NCBI GenBank assembly: GCA_965200835.1
Contig: OZ241390.1
Coordinates: forward strand, 1,860,001-1,924,000
DNA from: JAPPFW01 sp965200835
GTDB lineage: Bacteria; Actinomycetota; Acidimicrobiia; Spongiisociales; Spongiisociaceae
Length of the DNA stretch: 64,000 bases
Direction: 5' to 3'
The notes under the pieces: model-generated
Told to the model about the DNA's origin: nothing
Database searches by the model: none
What the model saw: only the letters and a program-made list of their open reading frames with translations
Made by a program: the position numbers and the translations under genes
Shown here: in pieces, positions 17,056 to 27,700 of the stretch
How positions within the stretch are numbered: the first letter of the stretch is position 1
Layout of the letters: each line of letters begins with the position of its first letter

Positions 17056-17830
17056 TCATGCTATGAGGATGCCTCGGACTATGTAGTTGGGTGCCCAGGT
17101 CAGTAGGGTGTCGACGGTTTCTCGGTATTCGGGTATTTGCCCGGTGTTGTAGAGGTCAGGTGGTGCGGTCGAGGGCTTGGTGGGCGTTTTGGAGGTTGTC
17201 TGCCTGGTAGATCTGGTATAGCTGCTGGAGGTGGGTGTTCTGGGCGGGGATAAGATGATCAGCGCGTTTCATTAGTTGGTCTCGGGATCGGAACAGGTTC
17301 GGTGGAACGCTGGGGGCTGGTCTGTGTCTTCTCAGCGTTGCAGTACGCGGCGTACTGCGGTGAGGCCTTGGATGAACCAGCGGACGACGTGCAAACCGGT
17401 CCAGCACATGAATAGCATCGGGGCAATGCTGGTTGATGGCTGCCTGATAGGAGGATGACCCGTCGGTGACAACCTTCTCTACCTACCGGTGCCAATCGGT
17501 GCCTTGTTCGGTAAAGAACTTGGTCAACGACGTTCTCGCCCGTCCCGAAGTCATGGTCAGGATCTTGGGGGTGTCGCCGTTCACGGGCCACAGTCATGTA
17601 ACGATGCCACCGACGGATCGACGTCTCCTCCACCAGCAACAGCCGACACGGCCGGCTGCGGTGCTCCTCCTCCGATGAGGACATACACGACCGGTTCCAT
17701 CTGCTGAAGAAATCGAACGGGCAGTCTCAGTCACAACCTGTTCAAATCGCGTGCCTATGAGCGCTGCTACAAGGACAGGAACCGTGGCTGTTGGCACGAC
17801 GCGGGCGTCGCTATTGGTGGTCCCATCCGT
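17056..17830 (-). pseudogene. ISL3-family transposase remnant
   Basis: Pieces of an ISL3-type DDE transposase can be read on the minus strand across several frames: VEETSIRRWHRYMTV (the catalytic-Asp neighbourhood, with V-E where the family has V-D), then VTDGSSSYQAAI, then VLDRF followed after a one-base shift by HVVRWFIQGL, and the C-terminal LYNTGQIPEYRETVDTLL, ending at TGA 17056. At least three frame changes and several stops make it inactive. No clear terminal inverted repeats were found. The element separates the RCC1-like gene from the defence operon and indicates past insertion in this hot spot. Confidence 0.65.
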
Positions 17831-17847
17831 CAGCTACGTATTGACTC

Positions 17848-20800
17848 CTATAGGAGGATGGCTCTGACTTGAGGGTCGGGGGTTCTCTCTGAGGTATCCG
17901 AGGTCTCGTCCGAGAGAGCGTGAACCAAGGAGTCGGCCTGGTTGCGCAGGGTTTGCATCATCCCGTCTAGAGAAGTTCTGGGCTTGTTACACACCGTTGC
18001 CCAGTCGGGATCGGTGGGCGAAAGATGGAAGTCCGTACCTACTAGCTTTGCCAGAGGGCCAAAGGGATAGCCGTGAGCACTGACCATCGCGGTCACGACC
18101 GCCGAGCTCATCGGGGGCGGCGGCTCCCCGTCGAGCAAGTAACGCTGGCCGGCCAGCCATAGGTAGGAAGCCCTGGTCAGGATGTGGCGTCCTTTCTCCC
18201 GCAGAGCTGAGATGCGTTCCTCTTGGCGCTGACGAACTGCCTCAACTTCCCGGTTTTGGTGGTTCTCCAGGGCTGACAGGAAGGTGCCGATGGCGTCACT
18301 CCGGAGGTCCGGGTTCTGGTTCTGGTGTCCGAGCGAGCCTCTAAGGTCCGCCAGGGACTCAATGGTCGTCAGCCCCTCGTCCCTATCCCGATACCAGGCG
18401 ACTCGGGCAGGCGTTCGCCCGACCGTCTCTACCCGGGCGATACCGAAAGCCTTCGGGCTTGGTTGGGTGAACTCATTCAGGAGTTGAACGAATACGCGGT
18501 CCCCGAAGGTCATCAATCGCACACTATCGGGGTACTGATCGGCGGTCTCTGGGCGAAAGGTCACCGTTACCCCATCGAGTACGTATCCCCCCTCGATCTG
18601 GCCATGAGGTCGGAAACGGTCACCGAGCGTCGAGGACCCGGTGAAGAAGTCCTCCAGCTCCCCGGGAGTTACCGGTGGTGGCGGCCCCACCGCCACGTCG
18701 GGTGTCACCAGGTGCTCGTCGAAGTCGATACCGTCGCTGTTAGCTTGGTCGATCTCCGATTGGATCCTGCCGATCTCCTGCTCCAGCTGGGTCTTCCATT
18801 CCCCAGCTGCCATCAGCGCGAGTTTCCCCACCGTCTGGCCCACTTGATGGAGGATCGGCTGAAGGGGGCCGACCACTCCCTTGAACCAGTCGATCCGTTC
18901 CATCAACCGCCGATAGACCTCGGCCTCGATCGTCCCTTCCAGGAAGTAGCTCCAGATCCACACCGTATCGAACACCTGGCCGATCCGGTCCACCCGGCCG
19001 ATCCGCTGCTCTAGGCGCATCGGATTCCACGGCACGTCGTAGTTGATCTCCACCCCGCAGGTCTGGAGGTTGAGCCCTTCCGCCATAGCGTCGGTGCCCA
19101 GCAGGATGCGGATGTTGCCCTGCTGGGACGAGAACTCTCGCTTGATCTCCTCCTTGCCGGCGTCCTCCCACTCCGAACCGTTCCATCGTTCGCCCGCCCG
19201 ACCCGAGTAGCAGGCGATCCGGTGCCCGTACACGTCGAGCAGCCGATCCCGCAGGTAGTCCATCGTGTCCGTGTACTGGGTGAAGATCACCACCCGGTCA
19301 CGCTGAGACATTGCCAGGTTCAGGTCCTTCACCAGCCGGTCGAACTTGGTGTCGGTTCCCAGGCTCCGGACATCTTCCAGAAACCCTTCCACGTAATCGA
19401 TCTCGTCGACCTGCAACGCCCGGACCGAAGCGCTGCCCTCCTCCATGACATCGTCGAGGTCGAGCTGTAGCTCTTCCTCCTCCAGGTCCTCGTCCGCCAG
19501 CCACGCCTCGACACCCTGGCTCCGGAGGAACCGGAGTCGCCGCTCCAAGCTTCGCTCCAGAGCATGGAAGGAGCTGGTGAGCCGCCTCCGGTAGACGGTC
19601 ATAACGAAGCCCAGGCCCTTCCGTTCCCCTTCGTACTTCCGGTAGAACTCGGATATGTACTCCTCGACCCGGTCGTAGAGGGCACTTTCGTCAGGCGCCA
19701 TCTTCACCCAGCGGGGCTCGGGCTGCCGCTTGGCCAATCTGGCAGGAAGCAGACCTTTCTGCTGGTACTCCCGCAGCGTCTTGCGAGTGTGTCGTCGCAT
19801 CCGCCTGCGTAAGGGGGTCAGATGCTCGACCATCGCCCGGAATGCCGCCCGCTCCCGGGGGTTTCTGATCCGGCGGATAGCTGCACCGGGGCTCGGTCGG
19901 TCCAGCAGGCCCGAGAGCCGGTCCCAGGCAGCCCAACCGATCCGCTCCTCGATCGGTCCGGCGACCTGCCGCCATACAGGACCGCCATAGTGCAGCTCGT
20001 CCCGCGCCATGGAGGCGACCAGCTCCCAGTTGGCAGCCCGCCAATCGTGGCGTGCTGTCCGTAGTGCATAGAAGTAACGGACGAAATAGCCACCCGACGC
20101 GCCCCATCGGCCGGGCAGGCCCAGCTGGATGAGCAGATCCCACACTTCCACCGGGTCAACCTGCATGGGAGTGGCGGTCAGCAGCAGCAACCCACCGGTC
20201 TTCGCCCCTAGGCCTTCCAAACCTTCCGCGCCCTCCAGCAGCTCGAGCAGCCGGTTGGGCCGCCGGGCGGGCTGGTTGAAGCCCTTTCGCCGGGCGTGAT
20301 GGGCTTCGTCAACCACCACCAGGTCCCAGTCCGGCCCGGCTAGGAAGTCGGTGCGGCGGTCCTTCCGCTTGGCCAGCTGGCTCGACACCAGCAGTAGCGG
20401 CCCGGCTGGCGCCGAACCACGACCGTCGTAGATCGGCGCCCGGAGATGGAACTTCTCCCACAGTTCCCCCTGCCACTGGGGGAGGACCGACTTGGGGGCC
20501 AGGATCAGGCAACGTTCCACGACCCCGGCGAGCAGCAAATCCCGCAGGGCCAGTCCCACCTCGATGGTCTTGCCCAGGCCTACCTCGTCGGCCAGCAGAA
20601 ACCGGTCGGGAAAGCCGGCCACGATGTCATCGGCCACCCTGCTCTGATGGGGCCAGGGCTGGATGTTGGCGGTGGTGCGCCCCAGATGTTCACCCACTTC
20701 CAGCAGGTGAGGAAGGTCCCGTAGCCAGGTCGCGATCACCGCTTCGCTGTCCCGCTCCCCGCCTGTCAACTCTCCCGGATCCCCCCGCGGAGCCTCTTGG

Positions 20801-21501
20801 GGCAGATAGTCGAGCAGGCGCTGCCGGGCCGCTTCGGGGATCGATATGGTGATCCAGTCTGGATTCTGGTTGTCCCACAGGCGTTGGAAGTCGTCCTCTA
20901 GGCGGACCACCTGGGACGCCGGCCATGTTCCTGCCCAGCTGGGACTCACCGAGAGCTGCTCAAAATTGTCAATCCAGGCTGCCTCGGTCTCGTTGTTACT
21001 TCCCGACCAGCCGATCCGGTCACCTTGGGAATCGGTAGCGATCCCGTTCTTGAGGTGAAAGTATCCGTCGGCTTGCCAAGCCGGGAGGGGGAGGCCGGTC
21101 AGGCGGTTGCGCGGGAGGCCGACCTTGATGTCCAGGGTCCCGGTTGAAACCATCCACGCCAGGGCTTCCAGACGCCGGAGTTGGATCTTGTCCTGCGGTC
21201 CACTGAGAAGTCGAACCAACCGTCCGGAGGTGACCTGGGTGAGATCAGCCCCCTTGGCCACCGCTTCGATGTCGTCGGCTCGAAGCTGGGCACCCACCAA
21301 CAGGCGCATCGTCCCACCGTTGGCAATGAAGCCGGCGAGACCGCGGGCCGCTAGCGCCAGACCATCTGCGGTGAAGTAGCCAGCGCTGCGATCCACCCGC
21401 TTGGCCAACGACAGGACCGGTATGTAGAAGCGGTTTAGTGGGTCGTCGGAGGTCGAATAGCTGGGCTCGAGATTCGTCAGATGGCGGAACCGGCCGGCCA
21501 C
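17848..21501 (-). CDS. PLD-SNF2 helicase of a defence-like operon
   Basis: A 1217-residue protein. Residues about 20-200 form a phospholipase-D-like domain, with HLK at 149-151 and GSNN at 167-170 (HxK...N motif). A superfamily-2 helicase follows: Walker A DEVGLGKT about 305-312, DEAH at 398-401, LLTATPMQ, and motif VI QRIGRVDRIGQ. The C-terminal third is uncharacterised. Helicases of this architecture occur with DUF1156 methylases and in class 1 DISARM-like loci. It begins five bases after the methyltransferase stop and is the last gene of the operon. It probably uses ATP to move along DNA. Whether the PLD part is a nuclease is uncertain. Confidence 0.85.
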   Translation of the reverse strand: MAGRFRHLTNLEPSYSTSDDPLNRFYIPVLSLAKRVDRSAGYFTADGLALAARGLAGFIANGGTMRLLVGAQLRADDIEAVAKGADLTQVTSGRLVRLLSGPQDKIQLRRLEALAWMVSTGTLDIKVGLPRNRLTGLPLPAWQADGYFHLKNGIATDSQGDRIGWSGSNNETEAAWIDNFEQLSVSPSWAGTWPASQVVRLEDDFQRLWDNQNPDWITISIPEAARQRLLDYLPQEAPRGDPGELTGGERDSEAVIATWLRDLPHLLEVGEHLGRTTANIQPWPHQSRVADDIVAGFPDRFLLADEVGLGKTIEVGLALRDLLLAGVVERCLILAPKSVLPQWQGELWEKFHLRAPIYDGRGSAPAGPLLLVSSQLAKRKDRRTDFLAGPDWDLVVVDEAHHARRKGFNQPARRPNRLLELLEGAEGLEGLGAKTGGLLLLTATPMQVDPVEVWDLLIQLGLPGRWGASGGYFVRYFYALRTARHDWRAANWELVASMARDELHYGGPVWRQVAGPIEERIGWAAWDRLSGLLDRPSPGAAIRRIRNPRERAAFRAMVEHLTPLRRRMRRHTRKTLREYQQKGLLPARLAKRQPEPRWVKMAPDESALYDRVEEYISEFYRKYEGERKGLGFVMTVYRRRLTSSFHALERSLERRLRFLRSQGVEAWLADEDLEEEELQLDLDDVMEEGSASVRALQVDEIDYVEGFLEDVRSLGTDTKFDRLVKDLNLAMSQRDRVVIFTQYTDTMDYLRDRLLDVYGHRIACYSGRAGERWNGSEWEDAGKEEIKREFSSQQGNIRILLGTDAMAEGLNLQTCGVEINYDVPWNPMRLEQRIGRVDRIGQVFDTVWIWSYFLEGTIEAEVYRRLMERIDWFKGVVGPLQPILHQVGQTVGKLALMAAGEWKTQLEQEIGRIQSEIDQANSDGIDFDEHLVTPDVAVGPPPPVTPGELEDFFTGSSTLGDRFRPHGQIEGGYVLDGVTVTFRPETADQYPDSVRLMTFGDRVFVQLLNEFTQPSPKAFGIARVETVGRTPARVAWYRDRDEGLTTIESLADLRGSLGHQNQNPDLRSDAIGTFLSALENHQNREVEAVRQRQEERISALREKGRHILTRASYLWLAGQRYLLDGEPPPPMSSAVVTAMVSAHGYPFGPLAKLVGTDFHLSPTDPDWATVCNKPRTSLDGMMQTLRNQADSLVHALSDETSDTSERTPDPQVRAILL

Positions 21502-21506
21502 TGTTC

Positions 21507-24365
21507 CTACGCGCCGAATCCCAGTTCGCCCTGTGACTCGACGAGTGGCTGCCAGTCTTCAGGTATCTCCACCTGGGGAAAGAAGTGAGTGGCGAGCACA
21601 TCCAGCATGGCCGCTTCCGGCCGGATGAACTTGCCTTTCTGTTTGGTGCGAGGAATGGCATTGATCAGGGCTTGGATCAGATCCGCCAGCTGCGCATCAC
21701 TGCCGAGACGGGTGCGTTTGAGAAAGCCCTCGGCACCTGTGATTCCGTCCTCCTGCTGAGCGTTCATCAGAGCGTGGGCGGCGTCGATCAGCGTCTCGAA
21801 AGTGGCTTGTTCGGAATCGGCCAGCCCGGGACGTCGGCGGTCCTTGGGCTCCTGGAGGATCACCCAGCTGGCCTTCTTGATCACGATCCGCCTCTTTCGC
21901 AGGTCGCCATCGAGGTCGAGGCCAACCGAGAACGCCAGCTTGCGGGCCTCGTCGTAGGGGAACTTCTCCGCCCGGAAGGTGTCCCAAGCCAGCAGGTACC
22001 ACTCGGTCACCGGGTCGAACCGGATCGGACGGCCCAGCGCCATACCTTGGAGGCGCAGACCGGCGACCTCCTTCCGGGCCAAGTCGAGGGCCTGTTCAGG
22101 CCGCAGCGGGATGGGCTCGCCCGATGTGGGGTCCGCTTCGGAGGTATGGACCGGCCACTGCCGCGAGATGATCGACAGCACCGGTCCGAACGTGGCCACG
22201 TACAGGTCGACACCTTCGATGCCCGCCGCCCGATACTCCTCAGCCTTAGTGCGTGCGACGCGCCGGACCTCCGGTTTCAGCTCGTCCCACCAGGCGGCCT
22301 TGGACTCGGCAGGCCGCTTGCGGCAGGTGAGCAGAATGGTGGAAGCCGAAGCTGCCTTCTTGGCCTGGTGGAGGGAATGCTCCGATTCGGTATGGACCGG
22401 CCATGACGAGAGAATCTCGAACCCACCCTCGATGAGGGAGCGTCCCAGCGCGTCCCAGGCTTCCACCTTCTTGTGATTGAACATGACGGTGAGTACGCCG
22501 TCTTCCCTGAGCACCCGATGGCACTCGGCGAAGATGTTGGTCATCTTGGCCTCGTAATCCCGGCGGGCAAGTTTCTTGGCGTTCTTCTTGTCGAACTGGG
22601 CGAAGCGGGCTGGGTTCGTGACTGCTTCTGAATCCTTGTCGGTCAGCTCCGTTTCGAAGAGGTGCGGGTAGAGATGCCCGGCGGTGCGTTTCAACCACAC
22701 GTAGAAGAAGTCGGAAAGCTCGGCATACTGGACGTTGTCGTAGTAGGGCGGGTCCATCACCACCGCATGAACGCTGCCGTCCTCAAGAGGTAGGTCGGCC
22801 GCGTCACCCTGATGGATGTCGATCAGGTCGGCAGCTCGCTCGGGATGGGTGGGGAACATGATGTCGCGAGACGGATCAAGCAGCTTTGCAATGCCCCCAT
22901 ACGCGTTGACTACCTGATCTACCGCCCAGGGAAGAATGTTGTACGGCTCAGCGAATGACCACTTGAAGGAAAAGTCATGACGGGCAAAGGTATGTGCTGC
23001 CACTCCCCGAGTTGGATGCCAGATCACGCTGGTTGAGTTATAATCTGTGACCTTATCGATAGCCATAGCTAGGAAGGCGTCAATCGCTTCAGCTCTTTCA
23101 GTAGGTAATTCACTGTGTAGCTCTTCCCTTAATGTACTAGGCTCCTCAATGGCAGTACCCAAATATAGGAGCTGCCGAGGAGAAAAAAACTTGGACCATG
23201 AAGACATCCCATAGTACAGAGGCCTTCGGTCGGAAGTAGTCTTAGGAAATCCTTCATCGGGTAGGTAGGTGCTAAACCGTTGCATACGAAAGCACTCGGC
23301 GAGATAAAGGTGAACTACTTCTAACGCGGAATTGTCTTCCTCGTCCGCACTTCGGAACTCAAGTGTTCGCCCTGATTTATACGCAATCGCATATATCTGA
23401 GCACCCATGCGGCCAGCTTGAGCCTCGCCCTTAATGTAGGTGGAGTCAATTATATCGCCAGTCCAAGGCGATCGGCCTTTCCCTCTCTTGATGGTTCCCG
23501 TACTAGGGTCAAAATCAATTTCGTTACCCTGAGCGATTTCAAATCGGCACTCTTCAGTATTACTATCGGCCACTAGCCTTGCAGCAATCCTCCTTCTGGG
23601 CTTCTTGATGAGCCACCAGTTGGGGCTAAGTGGTACGGGCTTACGGGTTTCGGGACAGGCAACCGTCCTGGCGAATAGGTACGTCCTTATGGACTCGTCT
23701 GGCCTACTCGGATAAAACTGTGTCATACGTTCCCACACCCGATTCGCCCATACCTTGCCCCATTTGGCTATATCGTCGGTGAGGTCGGAGCCGAATCGAG
23801 ACGGCAGTGTTAGGGTCCCCTCGAGAAGGAAAGAGGCCACCGAGTTGAGCTCGTTGGCCTTTGTGGACAACCCGAAGCGCACCGATTCGAAGGGGATGGA
23901 CCCTCCTCCGGCGGTGGGGTCGAGAACCGTCGGCATCTCGGTTCCCCAACGATGGGCCGTCAGGCGACGCAGGGTGAGAATCTGGTCGGCGTCGGGACCG
24001 ACAGGGAAGGCTCGCGCACCCTCATAGGGATTCGGTATGCGAATGCCCTTTTCCAACGCCTTCCGGATCTTCGCACGCGCAGCCACCGGATCGCCGCGTA
24101 TACCGAGCAGATTGATGAACCACTCGCGGTAGTCTTTCTCGGTTGGGAAGGTCCGGAGCAGGTCATCGGGCCAGTCCTCCGACCAGGCGGGCAGCACCGA
24201 TCCGAGCACCGCCGCTCGGGAGGCGATCAAGGGTCGGCGCGCCCACCAGACATGCAGGAAGTAAAGAGGCGGTAGGGCTGAGGAAGCGCCTCTCTCTCGT
24301 TGACTTTCCACGCTTAGCTCACCGATCGGGAGCCAGTCCTCGATGAGCGCTCGGGGCCGGTTCAT
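21507..24365 (-). CDS. DUF1156 DNA methyltransferase
   Basis: A 952-residue amino-methyltransferase. The N-terminus PLYFLHVWWARRPL is the DUF1156 signature. The AdoMet motif is DPTAGGGSIPFE at residue about 149, and the catalytic DPPYYDN at about 538, followed by LSDFFYVWLKR. This order is that of alpha-class N6-adenine or N4-cytosine methylases. Between them, residues about 215-502 are encoded by clearly AT-richer DNA (22860-23720), which likely is the target-recognition part. The true start is ATG 24365, overlapping the preceding stop as ATGA. It presumably marks self DNA for the operon. Expected target site is unknown. Confidence 0.88.
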   Translation of the reverse strand: MNRPRALIEDWLPIGELSVESQRERGASSALPPLYFLHVWWARRPLIASRAAVLGSVLPAWSEDWPDDLLRTFPTEKDYREWFINLLGIRGDPVAARAKIRKALEKGIRIPNPYEGARAFPVGPDADQILTLRRLTAHRWGTEMPTVLDPTAGGGSIPFESVRFGLSTKANELNSVASFLLEGTLTLPSRFGSDLTDDIAKWGKVWANRVWERMTQFYPSRPDESIRTYLFARTVACPETRKPVPLSPNWWLIKKPRRRIAARLVADSNTEECRFEIAQGNEIDFDPSTGTIKRGKGRSPWTGDIIDSTYIKGEAQAGRMGAQIYAIAYKSGRTLEFRSADEEDNSALEVVHLYLAECFRMQRFSTYLPDEGFPKTTSDRRPLYYGMSSWSKFFSPRQLLYLGTAIEEPSTLREELHSELPTERAEAIDAFLAMAIDKVTDYNSTSVIWHPTRGVAAHTFARHDFSFKWSFAEPYNILPWAVDQVVNAYGGIAKLLDPSRDIMFPTHPERAADLIDIHQGDAADLPLEDGSVHAVVMDPPYYDNVQYAELSDFFYVWLKRTAGHLYPHLFETELTDKDSEAVTNPARFAQFDKKNAKKLARRDYEAKMTNIFAECHRVLREDGVLTVMFNHKKVEAWDALGRSLIEGGFEILSSWPVHTESEHSLHQAKKAASASTILLTCRKRPAESKAAWWDELKPEVRRVARTKAEEYRAAGIEGVDLYVATFGPVLSIISRQWPVHTSEADPTSGEPIPLRPEQALDLARKEVAGLRLQGMALGRPIRFDPVTEWYLLAWDTFRAEKFPYDEARKLAFSVGLDLDGDLRKRRIVIKKASWVILQEPKDRRRPGLADSEQATFETLIDAAHALMNAQQEDGITGAEGFLKRTRLGSDAQLADLIQALINAIPRTKQKGKFIRPEAAMLDVLATHFFPQVEIPEDWQPLVESQGELGFGA

Positions 24366-24787
24366 CGATCGCTCACCAGGTCGCGAAAGGCCCGCTGCGC
24401 TCGATGTCCATGTCGCGCATCGGTGGTCTTGGCGAACCAATAGAAGGCTTCGTCATCGGCCAATTCGCGTACGGCTGTCGACACATCCTCGATCCGGCGC
24501 ACCTTCCGGAGTGGTTTGGTGGTCAGCAGCACCAGCCCAAGCCGGACCCCCTGAACTTCTGGCAGAGCGAACGGCTTGCGTCTGGTTCGCTTGAGGTCAG
24601 TGGGGCGATAACCCGATGCCTTCAAACCTTCCAGCAGGTGGTCCGTGACGGCCAGAAGGTTGGTACCCCAGGACCGCACGACCTTCCGATCTAGGTGGCC
24701 GGTGATCTCCTGGGTCAGCTCCACCCCGAACCCGCGATCGCCATCCGGGAACACTCTTAGTTCGAAGGCGCTCCGGGAAGGCTTCAC
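24362..24787 (-). CDS. Small protein of unknown function in the defence-like operon
   Basis: A 141-residue protein with no family that I can name. The open frame extends to 24991, but GTG 24787 overlaps the DUF499 stop as GTGA, and codon use makes sense only from there. It is rich in arginine and has a basic C-terminal half (TDARHGHRAQRAFRD) and an LGLVLLTTKPLRKV strand. No membrane segment or catalytic motif is visible. The four-base overlaps on both sides show that it is made with the ATPase and methyltransferase, probably as a complex partner. DUF499-DUF1156 operons often carry one short gene at this position, but I cannot match the family. Confidence 0.6.
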   Translation of the reverse strand: MKPSRSAFELRVFPDGDRGFGVELTQEITGHLDRKVVRSWGTNLLAVTDHLLEGLKASGYRPTDLKRTRRKPFALPEVQGVRLGLVLLTTKPLRKVRRIEDVSTAVRELADDEAFYWFAKTTDARHGHRAQRAFRDLVSDR

Positions 24788-27700
24788 GGCGACTTCTCCC
24801 CGGGAAGGGCGACCACCGAGACGTGACCGGGACTGATGTTGGTGAAGGTGTCCCGGATGCTCCTCATCTCGGAGCCGGATACTTGAACCGTCCTCGGGAA
24901 GCTGACTCGCACCACGATCCGGCCCGAACTGGCATTGGCATCCTTGGCTACCCTCAGGAGGGCCTGGTTGATCTGCCGGTAGCGCTTCCACGAACCATCG
25001 AACTCGATCCTGATCTGGTCATCGTCCGGGAGTTCGAAGGTCCCATTCACCTTGAGACGGACGGATGCTTTGGGTAGCTGGGGGATGGCGAGCGCCATCG
25101 CTTCCAGGTCTCGAACGAACTCGCGGTCCGTGCCGCCTACCCTCACTTCGAGTCCGGAGAGTCCATTGATCTGCTGGTCCTGGGCGAGGTCGGCCACCCG
25201 CTGGAATGCCTGCGAAGGCAGCCCTTCGCCCTCCAGCGAGCCCTGTTGGGAAGCCATTGCACCTGCACACGCGCAGGCATCCTGGGGATGGCGGCACACC
25301 GGACAGCTAGCACCCTTCGCCGCCCCCGTGACATCGCCGGTTGCCGGATCCTCGGGCTGCCCGCAGATCGGTACGCCCTCGGCTGCCTCGGGCAGGATCA
25401 GTTCGATCTGATCGTGCAGCCGGACTAGCGGTGAGGTGGGTGACTCCTTGCTGTACGCGCACTGCTGGGCCGGGTCGAAGTAGAGCCACTGCTGGGACTT
25501 GATTCCAAGCTTGATCGCCTCGGACAGCAGGTTGATGTCCAGCAGGATGGGTAGACCTACCCGGGAGGCGAACTCCTTCTGGAGCTGCCGGGAAGTGATC
25601 CGCTGGGCATTGGCCGGCCAAGCCTTCTGGCGAAGGTAGGCTGGCGGCGGGGCGCGATCATCGGCCGTCCGCACCTTTCCCAACTCGCGCAGGGCGCGCA
25701 AGGCGACCCGGGTCTGATCCTTGTCGACGTTGCCCTGATCCTGGGCAGGTAGGGGGTAGTGGCTTAGTCGGTGGTTCCCGGCGCTGGCGTCGGGATAGTA
25801 GAGATGCCGGTAGAGGCGGGTGATCGCCACCCGCACGTTGAGCCGGGCCGCCTGCTCCCGACTCTTGAGCCGCTGCTGCTGGTCCTTCGAATACTGGCTG
25901 AACCGCTGGGCATCACCGACGATCCGGCGGATGGCCAGATGACGCCGGGCTTCCTCGACGGCATGGTCGACCGCTGCCTCGTCGTCCGCCACCAGGAACA
26001 CCAGGTGGTTGCGATAGGTGCGGAACCCGTGCGCCGTACCCACCCTTTCGTACAGAAGCTCCACCTGCGGGGGGGGGGGTGTCGATGCAGCTGAGACGCC
26101 TACCGCGTCGTAGTGGAGGACTACCAACCGGGGCCGCTCGAAAGCGTCCTCCACATCGGACGGCTCCGCCGGGAAGAACACCGGGGACAGCGCGCCTTTC
26201 TTCCAGATGGTCCGGATGCGGCGGTCGAGCTCGCTCTTGGCCTTAGCCTTGCCCACCTGCTGGATCTCATCGTTGATCACCGCCGCCAGGGAGGGCTCGG
26301 TGGAGAAGAAGTAGCGGATTCCGTCGGAGTGCAGGTAGAAGGCTCGTTCCAGTAGTGAGTCGGTCTATTTCTCGATCACGCCTAGATCGTCGCCTGGCGT
26401 GTAGACCGCCAGCTTGGCCTTGGCCGGGTAGATCCCGGCTGCGATTGCCTGCACGAGGGAGTGGAGGAAGACGGTGGTAGCCATCCTCGTTGCCAGAGGC
26501 GACTCGCCTTTGGCGATCAGCCGGTGGTCCACCAGGGCGGCCCGAGCCTTGGCACCGGCCATTGGGTTGGCTATGTCGGCCTCGATCACCTGTTTGAAAA
26601 CTGCTCGGTTCAACCGGCTGGTGAGGTCGTTGGCAATCTCTTCGTCGGCTAGATCGATGTGGTGGGGGTGGATCAGCCAGGTGTCGGCTGGCCGCTCGGT
26701 CCAGAGGCCGCGCACTACCCGAGCCAGCATCCGGAGCGCGCCGCGGGTTTTCTGGAAGTTGGGGATGGTGGACACCTTCTCGTTCAGGCCCAGCAGAAGC
26801 TCGGGATGGAACGGATAGCAGTCTGCCAGGTCGGTTGCGTAGCCCGCCTGTCCAGCGTAGGCGGGAAGATCCCGTCCGGCCTCGATCTGGGTGCTTATCG
26901 CTTGGTAGTAGGCGTTGGCCGTCTCTCGGGCAACCACCGGGTCGACCTCCTGGAAGAGACGGCGGCGAACGATGGCGGCGATCTCGTTCTCCCCGGTGGG
27001 GCTGATGACATGTTCGACCCGGGACGACACCGCCATCGACTCCTTGAAAGCCTGGACCTGCTCGAGGACGGTCTCGGTTTGGTCGGCAAAGGCGTCGGCG
27101 CTGCTGGCCAGCGAATACACCACCACCAGGTTGTCGGTCTGGGTGGCATGTTCGAGCAGGGCCATTAGGAAGGCGGTGGTCTGGTCGGCCAGGGTGCTGT
27201 TCGCTACCGGGACCCCGGCGGCCACCTCCAGATAACGGGCCAGCTCGTCGATCAGGACGATCACCGGGCCGCCCTCGAAGACTTGGGCCAGCGAGGCGGT
27301 TCCCGGTGCGATGCGGTCCGTGTCGGATCCGGCTACCTGCTGGTAGGTGCCGAGCTGGGAGGCGATCTCACCCCAGAGCGTGCGGGTAGTCGTGCCTCCT
27401 CGGCCGTTTCCTCCCGCCGGATGGAAGTCGGTACCGATCGCAACCGCCGTCCTAACCGGTCGGTCGGGGAGCAAAGCCGGGTCGACATAATCCTTGACCC
27501 CGATGGGTCGGGCCTGGTGGGCTGCCAGGTGGTAGAGAGCGATGAGCGAGTGGGTCTTGCCGCCCCCAAAGGCGGTTTCCAACCGGATGACCGGCGCGGA
27601 GGGGCGTCCGGCGATACGTCCGAACGCCTCTGCCAGGAGGGACTTGAGGCCGGCAGTGGGGAAGGTGTTGGCAAAGAACGCCGTCGGATCCTGGTAGACA

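Noticed and set aside
23020..23060. TATAAT-like string as an internal promoter
   Set aside because: It lies inside the AT-rich part of the methyltransferase and is likely chance; no gene begins nearby.
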